A stretch of 64,000 nt of DNA from JAPPLB01 sp965218555 (GCA_965218555.1 OZ244625.1:620001-684000); one strand, 5' to 3'. Shown: positions 42,150 to 50,844, numbered from the stretch's first letter. Notes: generated from the sequence alone by a model not told the origin. Numbers and translations are program-made.

Positions 42150-43346
42150 TCAGGGGCTCCAGCCGCGGATGCGGACCAGCTTGCGGTCGATGTCGTTGAT
42201 CCGGGCGACGCCCGACATGCCCATGTCGAGCGCCAGTTCGACGCGTATCAATTCGAGGACGCGTGCCACACCGCGGCTGCCGAAAGTGGTCAATCCCCAA
42301 AGATAAGGCCGCGCGATGCCCACTGCGGTCGCGCCCAACGCGAGGGCCTTCAGTACATCCGTTCCGCGCCGGAAGCCACCGTCGATGAGCACTGGCATCT
42401 TTCCGCCCGCTGCCTGCACGCATTCGGGAAGCGCTTCGATGGTCGAACCGGTGTGATCCATCTGCCGCGCACCGTGGTTCGACACGACGGCCGCAGACAT
42501 CCCGTGGCGGACGCACATCTCAGTGTCCTCGCCGGTCAAGACGCCCTTGATGATGATCGGCAGGTCGGTCATATCGCGGAGTTGCTTGAGGTTGTCCCAG
42601 GTGGGCGTCGGGAAAGGGCGAGAAGGGTAGACGTCGCTCCGCCAGATGTTGTCCGTGTCGCCTTCCTTGAAAACGACTTGGCCTTGATCGTTGCGCGGCA
42701 CTCCGCCTTCATTGCACCAAGTCCGGACGAACTTGTTGCGGATGCTTCGCTCGCGATGTGAGACGAGCATGTTGTCGACGGTCCAGCAGATGCCCGAATA
42801 GCCAGCCTCCTCGACGCGCTCGACGAAATTGAGCATGGCGCTCTTGCGGCTGAACTGCCCGCCGATGGTGTAGTGCCAACACGTCTTCGGACCCTTGCCG
42901 CTGCTGACGAGATTGTCGATGCCGCCGTTGGTGATCATGTGGGCCCCGGCCTCGACGGCGCCCCGGGCCGTTTCGAGTTCGCCGTTGGGATAGAAGCAGT
43001 TCTTCCCGCCCGCCGGGCAGATGTAGATCGGGAAGTTCATCTTGTGGCCCAGCAATTCGGTCGAGAGGTCGATGTCGTGTACATCGGTCAGCCAACGCGG
43101 TCGGAGGATGATGCGGTTGAAGGCTTGGCGGTTCTCGCGCAGGGACACTTCGTCCTTCCCGCCCTCATCCATGTAGTCCCAGGCAATGGGGTCAAGCTTC
43201 TCCCGTGCGAGCTTCTTGAAGTCCCAGATGTTGATCGGGTCGAGCAGCGGATCTTGCTTGGGGAGGCCGACCTGTCCGCAGAGGAGCGGAGATGCGAGGA
43301 AGAAGCTGGTGAGGTTCTTCAGCGCGGAACGGCGATCGATCATCAT
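42150..43346 (-). CDS. Exported FMN-dependent alpha-hydroxy-acid oxidase, paralogue 2
   Basis: A 398-residue protein with the same domain order as its neighbour: WDYMDEGGKDE at the N-terminal lobe, LPIIIKGVLTGEDTEMCV for FMN, SNHGARQMDHTGS with catalytic His/Arg and VLIDGGFRRGTDVLKALALGATAVGIARP. The Tat-like N-terminus is IDRRSALKNLTSFFLASPLL. It is the first gene of the leftward three-gene unit. The two paralogues differ mainly in the 190-260 region (KTCWHYTIGGQFSRKS here against KNWWQFTGGGEFRTEN), which in the family shapes substrate choice, so they may act on different hydroxy acids. Confidence 0.87.
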   Translation of the reverse strand: MMIDRRSALKNLTSFFLASPLLCGQVGLPKQDPLLDPINIWDFKKLAREKLDPIAWDYMDEGGKDEVSLRENRQAFNRIILRPRWLTDVHDIDLSTELLGHKMNFPIYICPAGGKNCFYPNGELETARGAVEAGAHMITNGGIDNLVSSGKGPKTCWHYTIGGQFSRKSAMLNFVERVEEAGYSGICWTVDNMLVSHRERSIRNKFVRTWCNEGGVPRNDQGQVVFKEGDTDNIWRSDVYPSRPFPTPTWDNLKQLRDMTDLPIIIKGVLTGEDTEMCVRHGMSAAVVSNHGARQMDHTGSTIEALPECVQAAGGKMPVLIDGGFRRGTDVLKALALGATAVGIARPYLWGLTTFGSRGVARVLELIRVELALDMGMSGVARINDIDRKLVRIRGWSP

Positions 43347-43591
43347 GTATTAATCACTCAGAAGGCGAAGCTAACATGCCCCTCGCGGGCTGTCAAACAA
43401 AGCGAGCATCTCGGTGCGCGTTCGTTGATTCCGCCTCAATTGGGCGCGACTTGGTTGAACCTGGTGGTGCTGGATCGCTACGGCAGCCGCAGTGAAGGGC
43501 CGAGACGGGCTTTCGTGATTGCCGGGGAAGTCAGCGCTTGCCAGCGGTTTACAACCCGTTTCCCGCAGGGGGCGCCAAGGGTCGCAACGCC

Positions 43592-43624
43592 CGCCAAGAA
43601 AACCTCTTGGCGGGGTGTTTTCCC
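43592..43624 (+). terminator. Intrinsic terminator-like hairpin
   Basis: A perfect 10-bp stem CCCGCCAAGA/TCTTGGCGGG with an AAACC loop, followed by GTGTTTTCCCC. It lies between the divergent hydroxy-acid oxidase and DUF1080 genes, only 15 bases before the DUF1080 ATG, so it could act as an attenuator as well as an insulator. The rest of 43347-43591 shows no gene. Confidence 0.5.
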
Positions 43625-43638
43625 CTACACTGTGAGCG

Positions 43639-44304
43639 ATGCGCAGGTACTCGAAATTAGTGGTTTGGGTGGTCTTGGGGGCAGTGTCGGGGCTGTTCGG
43701 TAACGAGCCGCTCCTCAACAGGCTTTCGGATGAGGAAGCACGCGAGGGGTTCACACTGCTGTTCGACGGCGAATCGCTGCAAGGCTGGGATGGGGCTCCT
43801 GGGTTGTGGCGGGTGGAGAATGGCGCGATTGTGGGCTCGACGGACGGACGGCCGATCGAGCACAACACGTTTCTGATTCTCGATCGGCCGTACAGCGACT
43901 TCGTACTGCGGTTTCAGATCATGCTGCGCAACGGCAATACGGGCGTGCAGTTCCGCAGCCGGCGGCTTTCGGATTGGGTGGTGAAGGGCTATCAGGCGGA
44001 CGCTTCCGACATGGGTGAGCGGTCGGCTTGGGGGAACTTCTATGAGGAGAAAGGCCGCGGGCGAAACGTCATGGCGACACCGACAGAAGGCTGGGACCGC
44101 GCGAAGGAAGTCGTTCGGAAGGGGCAATGGAACGACTATGAGATTCATGCGAAGGGCGATCACATCCGTTTGAGGCTGAACGGCAAAGTGACGATCGACA
44201 CCCACGACGGCGAGTCGTCGGAGGGAGTGATCGCGGTGCAGTTGCATCGCGGAGATGCAATGGAGGTACGGCTGCGAAACTTGCGCATTCGGGAACTGCG
44301 CTGA
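43639..44304 (+). CDS. Secreted DUF1080 (3-keto-disaccharide hydrolase-like) protein
   Basis: A 221-residue protein with a signal peptide (KLVVWVVLGAVSGLFG) and a single DUF1080 jelly-roll domain. The hallmarks are GFTLLFDGESLQGWDG at the start, LWRVENGAIVGS, FVLRFQIMLRNGNTGVQFRSR and WNDYEIHAKGDHIRLRLNGK. Some members hydrolyse 3-keto-disaccharides and many bind glycans. It is followed 41 bases later by the M14-like/GH105 fusion on the same strand, so the two are probably one glycan-related unit. Confidence 0.9.
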   Translation: MRRYSKLVVWVVLGAVSGLFGNEPLLNRLSDEEAREGFTLLFDGESLQGWDGAPGLWRVENGAIVGSTDGRPIEHNTFLILDRPYSDFVLRFQIMLRNGNTGVQFRSRRLSDWVVKGYQADASDMGERSAWGNFYEEKGRGRNVMATPTEGWDRAKEVVRKGQWNDYEIHAKGDHIRLRLNGKVTIDTHDGESSEGVIAVQLHRGDAMEVRLRNLRIRELR

Positions 44305-44345
44305 CCAAGGCCTCTCGCAAAAGCGCAGGAGTCGCGGAGAGAACC

Positions 44346-46145
44346 ATGCTGCAGGGATGGATGAGGTTGGTGGGCGTGGTTGTTGTCTTGGGGACGACCG
44401 CTCTTGCTGCTCAGACGCCGGCGGAGAAGGTGGAGCGGCTGCCCGGGGTGATTCAAACAGCGATTGGAGTGACTCGAAAGGGGACTCCGATTCCGGCCTT
44501 GATCACGAAGGATGACCTGGATTACTTCACGCCGAAGACGCGCGTTTTGCTGGTGGGCGGGTTGGATGGTTCGGAGAGTTCGGTTCAGGCAACAGTTGCC
44601 GTTTTGCGGTGGTTCTATTTCGACGCCAAGGCTGAAGTGCATCGAGAACGGGTTGCGCTGTCGGCGGTACCGCTGGCCAACCCTGACGGTTGGGCATCAG
44701 GTCTTGGACCGTCAAATGGCTCGGGCGGGAATCCGACGGTCGCTTATCCGCCGCAAGGTACGGCGTATAACAGCGCAACGGATCCCGAGGCGGCGTATCT
44801 ATGGCGTTGGATCGGCATGCATGCGCCCGAGCTTGTCGTAGATCTTCGCGTCGGTCCGGAATGGGCGTTTGCGGTTCGCCAGAGCGGCTCCGGCACCGGC
44901 GCGCGCGGACTTACCTTCAACCTCTTCAACCGTTTCGCTCCCGATCAAGACGCATTCATCGAGCCGGCGGGCGATGAGCTCGTGAACCAGCTTTCCCGCC
45001 AAGCCGCCGGCGGAGTAGGAGCGATTTCTTCACTCAGGATCCAGATCGACCTCGACGACCTGGACACACTGGCGCCTGAGCTTTTCAAGGGAGTTCAGCA
45101 CGCGGGGATCTCCGGGTGGCCGGGCTCGACGGCTCGCGAAGCGATTCAGCGCCGGCTGAGGCGCAGTCCGGTCAAAGTGGCGCAACAACTCGCCGCGCAC
45201 TACGGCCACAAGCTGGAGCAGGTTGCGTACATCCCGGCGCTGGCATTGCTGGGACGGATTCGGTTGGCGGACCTCAGCGGAGATGCAAGTCATCTCGCGG
45301 ACGTCGAGCGGATTGTGAAGCCCTATCTCGACGGTGAGAAGGCGACGCTGCCGGAGCGACCGAGCGGCAGCAACTTGTCTGGTCACCTGGTGTTCACAGA
45401 GCTGGCGCGGGTAACGAAAAAGACGCGCTACATCGAGCTGGCGCGTGCGGCAGCGGACTTGGGTTTCGACAACCAGGGCAACCCCAAAGAGTCGATGCCG
45501 TTTCACAACGAGATGAGCGACTCGGTATTCATGGGCACGCCGGTCCTCGCTGAAGTGGGACAACTTACCGGCGAGGCGAAGTATTTTGACATGGCGGTAC
45601 GGCACATGAAGTTCATGCAAGATCTGTGCCTGCGCCCGGACGGCCTCTATCGCCATTCGCCACTCGATCAAGCGGCCTGGGGACGGGGGAATGGTTTCCC
45701 CGCTCTGGGGCTGGCTCTGAGCCTGAGCGCGATGCCCGAGGATCATCCCGGCCGGCCCAAAATGCTTGCGGCGTTCCGGAATCATTTGGAAGCGCTGCTC
45801 CGGCGCCAAGACCCGAGTGGGATGTGGCATCAGGTGATCGATCATCCCGAGAGCTACCGTGAACTGACGGCGACCTCGATGATCACGTTCGCGATGGTTC
45901 GCGGGCTGCGGTCGGATTGGCTCGATCGCGAGCAGTATGAGCCCGTGATTAATCGAGCCTGGGAGGCGCTCAAGGCGCGCATCGCGCCGTCGGCTGAACT
46001 GGTGGACGTTTGCACAGGGACCGGGAAACAGAAGAGTCTGCGCGACTATTTTGACCGTACGGCAATCCTCGGCCACGACGACCGCGGCGGGGCGATGGCG
46101 TCGATGATTGCGACCGAAATGGCTTACTGGCACCGCGAACGCTAG
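44346..46145 (+). CDS. Fusion of an M14-like (degenerate) domain with a GH88/GH105 glycoside hydrolase
   Basis: A 599-residue secreted protein. After the signal peptide (VVVVLGTTALAAQ), residues ~45-280 resemble an M14 zinc carboxypeptidase fold: VLLVGGLDGSESS replaces the usual GGxHGxE zinc-site sequence, LANPDGW is kept, and VDLRVG stands where a zinc His would be. It therefore looks catalytically dead. Residues ~290-590 form an (a/a)6 barrel of the GH88/GH105 unsaturated-uronyl/rhamnogalacturonyl hydrolase type, with SDSVFMGTPVLAEVG (catalytic Asp region) and WGRGNGFPALGLA. The glycosidase probably clips unsaturated uronic acids from lyase products. The stop TAG lies in a CTAGCAGCCTG string like one end of the 264-bp element. 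Confidence 0.8.
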   Translation: MLQGWMRLVGVVVVLGTTALAAQTPAEKVERLPGVIQTAIGVTRKGTPIPALITKDDLDYFTPKTRVLLVGGLDGSESSVQATVAVLRWFYFDAKAEVHRERVALSAVPLANPDGWASGLGPSNGSGGNPTVAYPPQGTAYNSATDPEAAYLWRWIGMHAPELVVDLRVGPEWAFAVRQSGSGTGARGLTFNLFNRFAPDQDAFIEPAGDELVNQLSRQAAGGVGAISSLRIQIDLDDLDTLAPELFKGVQHAGISGWPGSTAREAIQRRLRRSPVKVAQQLAAHYGHKLEQVAYIPALALLGRIRLADLSGDASHLADVERIVKPYLDGEKATLPERPSGSNLSGHLVFTELARVTKKTRYIELARAAADLGFDNQGNPKESMPFHNEMSDSVFMGTPVLAEVGQLTGEAKYFDMAVRHMKFMQDLCLRPDGLYRHSPLDQAAWGRGNGFPALGLALSLSAMPEDHPGRPKMLAAFRNHLEALLRRQDPSGMWHQVIDHPESYRELTATSMITFAMVRGLRSDWLDREQYEPVINRAWEALKARIAPSAELVDVCTGTGKQKSLRDYFDRTAILGHDDRGGAMASMIATEMAYWHRER

Positions 46146-46347
46146 CAGCCTGCACCTGGGATGGCCGGGCTTGGCGGCCGCCAGCGGCAGAAGAGCGGCA
46201 AGCCGCTTGGCGACGAGCGTGAGTCCGGCCAAGGACGGAAGAGGCCGCTCGAGCATCGTGTTCGCGACCAGCCAGAGTGAAGCCAAGCCAAGGGGCCTCT
46301 GAGACCCTTTGTTAGAATCGAAGTTCGTTGCGGTAAACGCGCTCGTC

Positions 46348-47577
46348 ATGCACATTTCTCGGCGTAGATCGGCTGTCTGCGACATCGACGGCGTCAAGGT
46401 TGGCGGCGATCACTCGATCGTCGTGCAGTCGATGACCACCACGGACACGGCGGACACCGCATCCACGATCAATCAGGTGATGGATCTGGCGCGTGCCGGG
46501 TCGGAGTTGGTCCGCGTCACCGTCAACACGAAAAAGGCCGCCGAGGCGGTTCCGACGATCGTCGAGTCGCTGGAGGGGTTCGGCGTTCGTGTTCCGATTA
46601 TTGGAGACTTCCACTACAACGGGCACATCCTGCTCAAAGAATACCCGGAGTGCGCGCGGCTCCTTGCGAAGTATCGGATCAATCCCGGCAACGTCAACAT
46701 CGGCAAGAAGCACGACGACAATTTCCGGACGATGATCGAGGCAGCGGTCGAGCATCAGAAGCCGGTGCGAATCGGAGTGAACTGGGGGTCGCTCGACCAG
46801 GCGTTGCTGACGAAGCTGATGGATGAGAACGCGGGGCGGCCCAATCCGAAAGATGCCGCCGAAGTGACTCGCGACGCGATCGTCCTCAGCGCCCTGAACT
46901 CCGCCGAAGCGGCCGAGCGCTACGGCCTGCGGCACGATCAGATCATCTTGAGCGCCAAGGTATCGAACGTGCAGGATCTGGTGACGGTCTACCGCGACCT
47001 CGCCATGCGCTGTGACTATCCTCTGCACTTGGGGCTGACCGAGGCGGGGATGGGCAGCAAGGGCATCGTCGCTTCGACTGCCGGCCTCGCAATCCTGCTG
47101 CAAGAAGGTATCGGCGATACGATCCGGGTCTCCTTGACGCCTCAGCCTCGGGGCGACCGCACCGAGGAAGTGCGCATCTGCCAGCAGATACTGCAGTCGC
47201 TCGACATCCGCAGCTTCAAACCGCAAGTGACGGCGTGTCCCGGCTGCGGCCGTACGACCAGTACCTTCTTTCAGGAGATGGCGAGCGAGATCGAGGACTA
47301 TCTGCACAAGCAGATGCTGGTCTGGAAGTCAAGCTATCCAGGGGTGGAGAAGCTCAAAGTGGCGGTGATGGGCTGCGTGGTGAACGGCCCCGGGGAGTCG
47401 AAACACTCCGACATCGGGATATCACTGCCCGGAACCTTCGAGGAGCCGAAGGCGCCCGTGTATGTTGATGGTCGTATGCTGCTCACGCTCAAGGGCGGCA
47501 CGATCGTGCGCGACTTTATCGGCATTCTCGATGACTACGTGGACAAGCGTTTCTCGCAGAGCCGCGAAGTAGTTTAA
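46348..47577 (+). CDS. ispG: 4-hydroxy-3-methylbut-2-enyl diphosphate synthase (IspG/GcpE)
   Basis: A 409-residue enzyme of the non-mevalonate isoprenoid pathway that converts methylerythritol cyclodiphosphate to HMBPP using a [4Fe-4S] cluster. Family blocks: IVVQSMTTTDTADTASTINQV, DFHYNGHILLKEYP, INPGNVNIGKKHDD, RIGVNWGSLDQ and GLTEAGMGSKGI. The cluster cysteines are in CPGCGRTT and MGCVVNGPGES. The TIM-barrel and ferredoxin-like domains are both complete. The ATG at 46348 fits the family's N-terminus (SRRRSAVCDIDGVKVGG); an in-frame ATG 13 codons earlier is less likely. It precedes tRNA-Leu on the same strand. Confidence 0.95.
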   Translation: MHISRRRSAVCDIDGVKVGGDHSIVVQSMTTTDTADTASTINQVMDLARAGSELVRVTVNTKKAAEAVPTIVESLEGFGVRVPIIGDFHYNGHILLKEYPECARLLAKYRINPGNVNIGKKHDDNFRTMIEAAVEHQKPVRIGVNWGSLDQALLTKLMDENAGRPNPKDAAEVTRDAIVLSALNSAEAAERYGLRHDQIILSAKVSNVQDLVTVYRDLAMRCDYPLHLGLTEAGMGSKGIVASTAGLAILLQEGIGDTIRVSLTPQPRGDRTEEVRICQQILQSLDIRSFKPQVTACPGCGRTTSTFFQEMASEIEDYLHKQMLVWKSSYPGVEKLKVAVMGCVVNGPGESKHSDIGISLPGTFEEPKAPVYVDGRMLLTLKGGTIVRDFIGILDDYVDKRFSQSREVV

Positions 47578-47735
47578 GGCCCGTGCAAGTGCCCCTTTAT
47601 GCGGCAGCGTCGAGCAACTCGCCGAAAACGCCGCTGTCACGCCATGTCCCTGTGTAGTGCGACGATTGACAGCTGTTGGGCCGACTGCAAGAATACTCGA
47701 TAAGGGGCCGCTCTTCGCGGCTCCTACCCGTCTGT

Positions 47736-47824
47736 GCGCAAGTGGCGGAATTGGCAGACGCGCTAGGTTCAGGTCCTAGTCCGGGTTACACCGGGTGGAG
47801 GTTCAAGTCCTCTCTTGCGCACCA
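47736..47824 (+). tRNA. tRNA-Leu (CAG anticodon)
   Basis: A class II tRNA with a long variable arm. The acceptor stem GCGCAAG pairs with CTTGCGC, followed by A and an encoded CCA. The D-arm region is GGCGGAATTGGCAGACGC. The anticodon stem CTAGG/CCTAG encloses TTCAGGT, giving anticodon CAG. The T-arm GGAGGTTCAAGTCCTC is canonical. The 47825-48034 gap after it shows no gene or obvious attachment repeat. Confidence 0.97.
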
Positions 47825-48034
47825 CCATCTCTACGCCGGAGATGCGGAAACACGAGCTACCCGAACAGGTTTCTCTCAAGCCGGCCTCGGGAGATCATCA
47901 CCCCAATGTCAGCGGCCATCGTTTGATCGCCGACGAGACGTATCGCAGGTTTCGACCGCCCATCCCTTATCGCCCCTGAAGCCGTTCAGCGAATCGGCTT
48001 CAGTCTGCGATCCATCGATCTGGAGACACGAGTC

Positions 48035-49144
48035 ATGGAAAAACCCTCGAATGCCGCGCCCTCAAACCAAGGAAGCCGTCGGAGGTTCCTGAAGCTGCCC
48101 CTGGCGGCCGGTGCGATGGCGCCGTCGTTGTCGGCGAGGACGGTAATCGACGAGCACGATCCCTCGAACATCAAACTCTGCCGGCGGCTGCGGTCCGATA
48201 TCGCCGACGACGACCTGCTCTTCCTCCAGCAGATCGGATTGCGCTGGGCTCGCGTGAACTTTCAGGGCAACGCCGACCTTGACTATATGGCGCAAACGCA
48301 GAAGCGCTACGAAAGTCATGGGATCAAGATCTTCGCGGGCGTCCACTACGCCTATCGCGAGTTGGACCTGCAGCTCGGCAAGCCGGGCCGTGACAAGCAC
48401 ATCGAGACCTACCAGCTCTTCCTGCGGAATCTGGGAAGGCTCGGCATCCCGGTTTCTTGCTACGACTTCCACCCCGCGAATACGTATACGACCGACATCA
48501 TCGAGACCCCGCGCGGATACCGTGCCCGAGAGTTCAGCGTCGATGACTTTCGCAACAAGGTCGAGAAGCAGAAGTTCGACCGTGAGTATTCGGCGGAGGA
48601 AATCTGGGACGCCTACACATACTTGATGAAGGCCATTCTTCCGGTGGCGAAAGAAGCCGGTGTGAAACTCGCGCTGCACCCGGATGACCCGCCGCTGGCC
48701 ATGATGAACGGCGTCGCGAAGGTGCTGGTTCACTACGACGGCTACCGGCGCGCCGAGCAGATTTCCGAGTCGATCGAGGGACACGGCAGTCCGCATTGGG
48801 GACTGACGTTCTGCGTAGGCACATGGTCGGAAGGTGGTGACAAGATGGGCAAGGACGTCTACGGCATGATCCGTGACTTCGGCCGCCGCGGCAAGATCCT
48901 GGGCATCCACTTCCGCAACGTCAGCTCGCCGCTTCCGCGCTTCTACGAGACCTTTCCGGATGAAGGCTACATGGATATGTACCATGTGATGAAAGCACTG
49001 CGTGAGGTGAAGTACGACGGCACCGTCGTGCCGGATCACATCCCGGCGCTGGTAGGCGATGAGGGGATCCGCCGCGCGGGCACGGCGTATTGCATTGCGT
49101 ACATGAGAGCACTGCTGAAGCGAGCGAACGAAGAAGTGGGATAA
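48035..49144 (+). CDS. Tat-exported mannonate dehydratase (UxuA)-like protein
   Basis: A 369-residue TIM-barrel protein of the mannonate dehydratase/sugar-phosphate isomerase group. A Tat signal SRRRFLKLPLAAGAMAPSL is near residues 14-32. The UxuA-like core keeps LALHPDDPPL, the metal-binding GLTFCVGTWSEGG, ILGIHFRNVSSPLPRFYETFPDEG and VVPDHIPALVGD. Mannonate dehydratase is normally cytosolic, so an exported relative may have another acidic sugar substrate or act periplasmically. The gene stands alone after the tRNA. Its catalytic competence cannot be judged without a structure-based comparison. Confidence 0.82.
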   Translation: MEKPSNAAPSNQGSRRRFLKLPLAAGAMAPSLSARTVIDEHDPSNIKLCRRLRSDIADDDLLFLQQIGLRWARVNFQGNADLDYMAQTQKRYESHGIKIFAGVHYAYRELDLQLGKPGRDKHIETYQLFLRNLGRLGIPVSCYDFHPANTYTTDIIETPRGYRAREFSVDDFRNKVEKQKFDREYSAEEIWDAYTYLMKAILPVAKEAGVKLALHPDDPPLAMMNGVAKVLVHYDGYRRAEQISESIEGHGSPHWGLTFCVGTWSEGGDKMGKDVYGMIRDFGRRGKILGIHFRNVSSPLPRFYETFPDEGYMDMYHVMKALREVKYDGTVVPDHIPALVGDEGIRRAGTAYCIAYMRALLKRANEEVG

Positions 49145-49168
49145 CTCCCCGAGGCTACCGACTGGCCA

Positions 49169-49321
49169 TTACCGGCTCACTTCCGGTTTGAGCACTCCTG
49201 CTGGCAGATCACCGGGCGGGCAGCCCGCGGTCACGACGGCCTCGCCGTTGACCAAGACGCAATCGACGCCTTCGAAATACCGGCGGGCCACGAAGAACGC
49301 AGCCTTGTCGGTGATTTTTTT
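49169..49321 (-). pseudogene. C-terminal fragment of an amidohydrolase (D-aminoacylase-like)
   Basis: About 50 residues matching only the extreme C-terminus of amidohydrolases of the N-acyl-D-amino-acid deacylase group: ITDKAAFF, YFEGVDCVLVNGEAVV and LPAGVLKPE, then a stop. The N-terminal metal-binding barrel is missing, and upstream sequence in frame (RSKK, a TTTTTT run) does not continue the match. The remnant lies next to the restriction-modification genes, so an insertion may have removed the rest. Confidence 0.65.
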
Positions 49322-49399
49322 AGATCGAGGACGATGAGGCTTTTTCCATTCTCCCATGCTCCCCAGACAAGACCACAGGGGGAGAGTCAGGTGTGGATC

Positions 49400-49924
49400 C
49401 TATACCCTGACCGGCGTATCGCCTAGATCACGCACCCAATCTGGGAGGTCTTCGACCCTTCGCATGGTTTCCGGCTTCTTGGTTAGCTTGAACGTGACGC
49501 TCTGGCCTTCGGCCATGCGCACGAGGGTTCCTGCCTTGCCCTCAGAAACCTCACCCTTGGGCCAAGCATTGAACACAATCTCGTGTGGTCGAACCCCAAG
49601 GCAGAGCAGGTAGTCGTATTTCCGGTCAAGCCGGACATGGTTGAACTGGAAGTTTCCGCCTGTGTCTTCAGAGGCGGTTTTGATCTCAACATGCCTGCCC
49701 AAGATCTCCATATCCGACTTGCTGACACGCGAACCTGCCTTGGAGACTTCAATTCCGTGTTGCGCGAGGTAGCGCCGTACAAACTCTTCCCCGATGTCTC
49801 CGCGATTCGTGTTGGCGACCTGACGAAACGCTGCCAACGGTGCTCCCGTCCAGATCGTCGGTGGCGAGTGCTCCTGTATCACCTCCAGCATGAGACCCAC
49901 CGGACTCACTCGGGCGGGTTCCAT
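49400..49924 (-). CDS. Putative type II restriction endonuclease
   Basis: A 174-residue protein of a PD-(D/E)XK-like pattern: helix RGDIGEEFVRRYLAQHG, then SKSDMEILGRHVEIKTASE with the Asp and Glu-x-Lys of the nuclease core, then FQFNHVRLDRKYDYLLCLG. I do not recognise a named family or specificity. The start lies inside the end of the methyltransferase gene (19-base overlap), the arrangement expected of a cognate endonuclease. GC content is lower than the surrounding genes, which suits horizontal transfer. Confidence 0.75.
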   Translation of the reverse strand: MEPARVSPVGLMLEVIQEHSPPTIWTGAPLAAFRQVANTNRGDIGEEFVRRYLAQHGIEVSKAGSRVSKSDMEILGRHVEIKTASEDTGGNFQFNHVRLDRKYDYLLCLGVRPHEIVFNAWPKGEVSEGKAGTLVRMAEGQSVTFKLTKKPETMRRVEDLPDWVRDLGDTPVRV

Positions 49925-50604
49925 AGACCTCTCTTAGCACCAGGCTTCCAGAACACGAGAAAGTAGGAGTGGTTTTTGCGGGCGTGAACTTGCTTGACGA
50001 CCCGGCTCGCGCCCGGCCTATTTTGGCGTACGAGCACGAACAGGTCCTCAGCTATAAAACCAATGTCTACATATGCCTGCAAAATTTCGATATGCGTGAA
50101 CCGTTGCCGATTCGAGCAGACCTCGTCCTGACACTTGACGATGAGCACTCCACGATCTCGGAGAACGCGGTGGGCCTCCTTGCCCGTATAGGCATAAAGT
50201 TCAAGCACGGCTTCATGGTACTTCGCACTCGTGCGGTTTCCAGTACCGTTGTTCCGATAGTATTGCTCAAAGGGCTTATGCACCGTGTGTGCCGTTCCAC
50301 CTGGTGAGTGCATGTAGGGGGGGTCGAATACCACGCAATCTATGGTTCCGTCTTTATAAGCCAGAGCGCGGCTGTCCACGCCGTCGGTCAGGTCCGTTGC
50401 CAGGAGGCGGTACCGATCCGGTGGGATGTTTTTCCAAAAAACCCCCTTTCCGTAGGTAACGTCGGCAACGATGCTTCCCGGCGCTACGTAGAGGCTCAGT
50501 ATCTGGGGAAAGAGCTTCTCGTTGGATCCCGTTGTGGCGCTCAGCACAAGATCATTCGAGGGCTCACCGTTCTTCACGGTGCGCTTAGGCGCGTGTCGGG
50601 GCAT
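49906..50604 (-). CDS. Type II DNA methyltransferase (DPPY motif)
   Basis: A 232-residue amino-methyltransferase. The SAM motif I is IVADVTYGKGVFW near residue 45, and the catalytic DPPY is in VVFDPPYMHSPGG near residue 95. VLIVKCQDEV and the C-terminal RKNHSYFLVFWKP are typical of N4-C/N6-A methylases of R-M systems. I chose the ATG at 50604 (AAGGTG upstream); an in-frame ATG at 50646 is also possible. It overlaps the endonuclease gene and probably protects the sites that enzyme cuts. The recognition sequence cannot be deduced. Confidence 0.85.
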   Translation of the reverse strand: MPRHAPKRTVKNGEPSNDLVLSATTGSNEKLFPQILSLYVAPGSIVADVTYGKGVFWKNIPPDRYRLLATDLTDGVDSRALAYKDGTIDCVVFDPPYMHSPGGTAHTVHKPFEQYYRNNGTGNRTSAKYHEAVLELYAYTGKEAHRVLRDRGVLIVKCQDEVCSNRQRFTHIEILQAYVDIGFIAEDLFVLVRQNRPGASRVVKQVHARKNHSYFLVFWKPGAKRGLWNPPE

Positions 50605-50652
50605 CTTCACCTTCGAGCTGCCAGTCGGTGTATCGTGCAGCGCCATCAATCA

Positions 50653-50844
50653 TCACTGTACCATGTCCGCGGCGCAGGTGTTCGTATCTTGTTCGCCCCA
50701 CGGGGGCGTTGCCCCGTTATGCATTGCGACGCATGCGGCATAAGTGAGGCGATGCGGATCAAAGTCAGGCGCATCGTCGAGGGAGCAGAGCGTCTTGAGA
50801 CCTTCTTTCCAAGCGGCGGTCAGGAAGCAGAGCAGCAGCGACAC
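50653..50844 (-). CDS. Possible small protein upstream of the methyltransferase
   Basis: A 63-residue leftward frame (GTG start) ending a few bases before the methyltransferase gene. The C-terminal half (DFDPHRLTYAACVAMHNGATPPWGE) has protein-like composition, but I recognise no family and no helix-turn-helix of a restriction controller. No strong ribosome site is seen. It may equally be a chance frame or a remnant. The rest of the 50605-50931 interval holds nothing else. Confidence 0.25.
   Translation of the reverse strand: MSLLLCFLTAAWKEGLKTLCSLDDAPDFDPHRLTYAACVAMHNGATPPWGEQDTNTCAADMVQ

Noticed and set aside
46142..46308. A second copy of the 264-bp element after the GH105 fusion gene
   Set aside because: Only CTAGCAGCCTG matches; the rest of the terminal repeat and a matching right end are missing.
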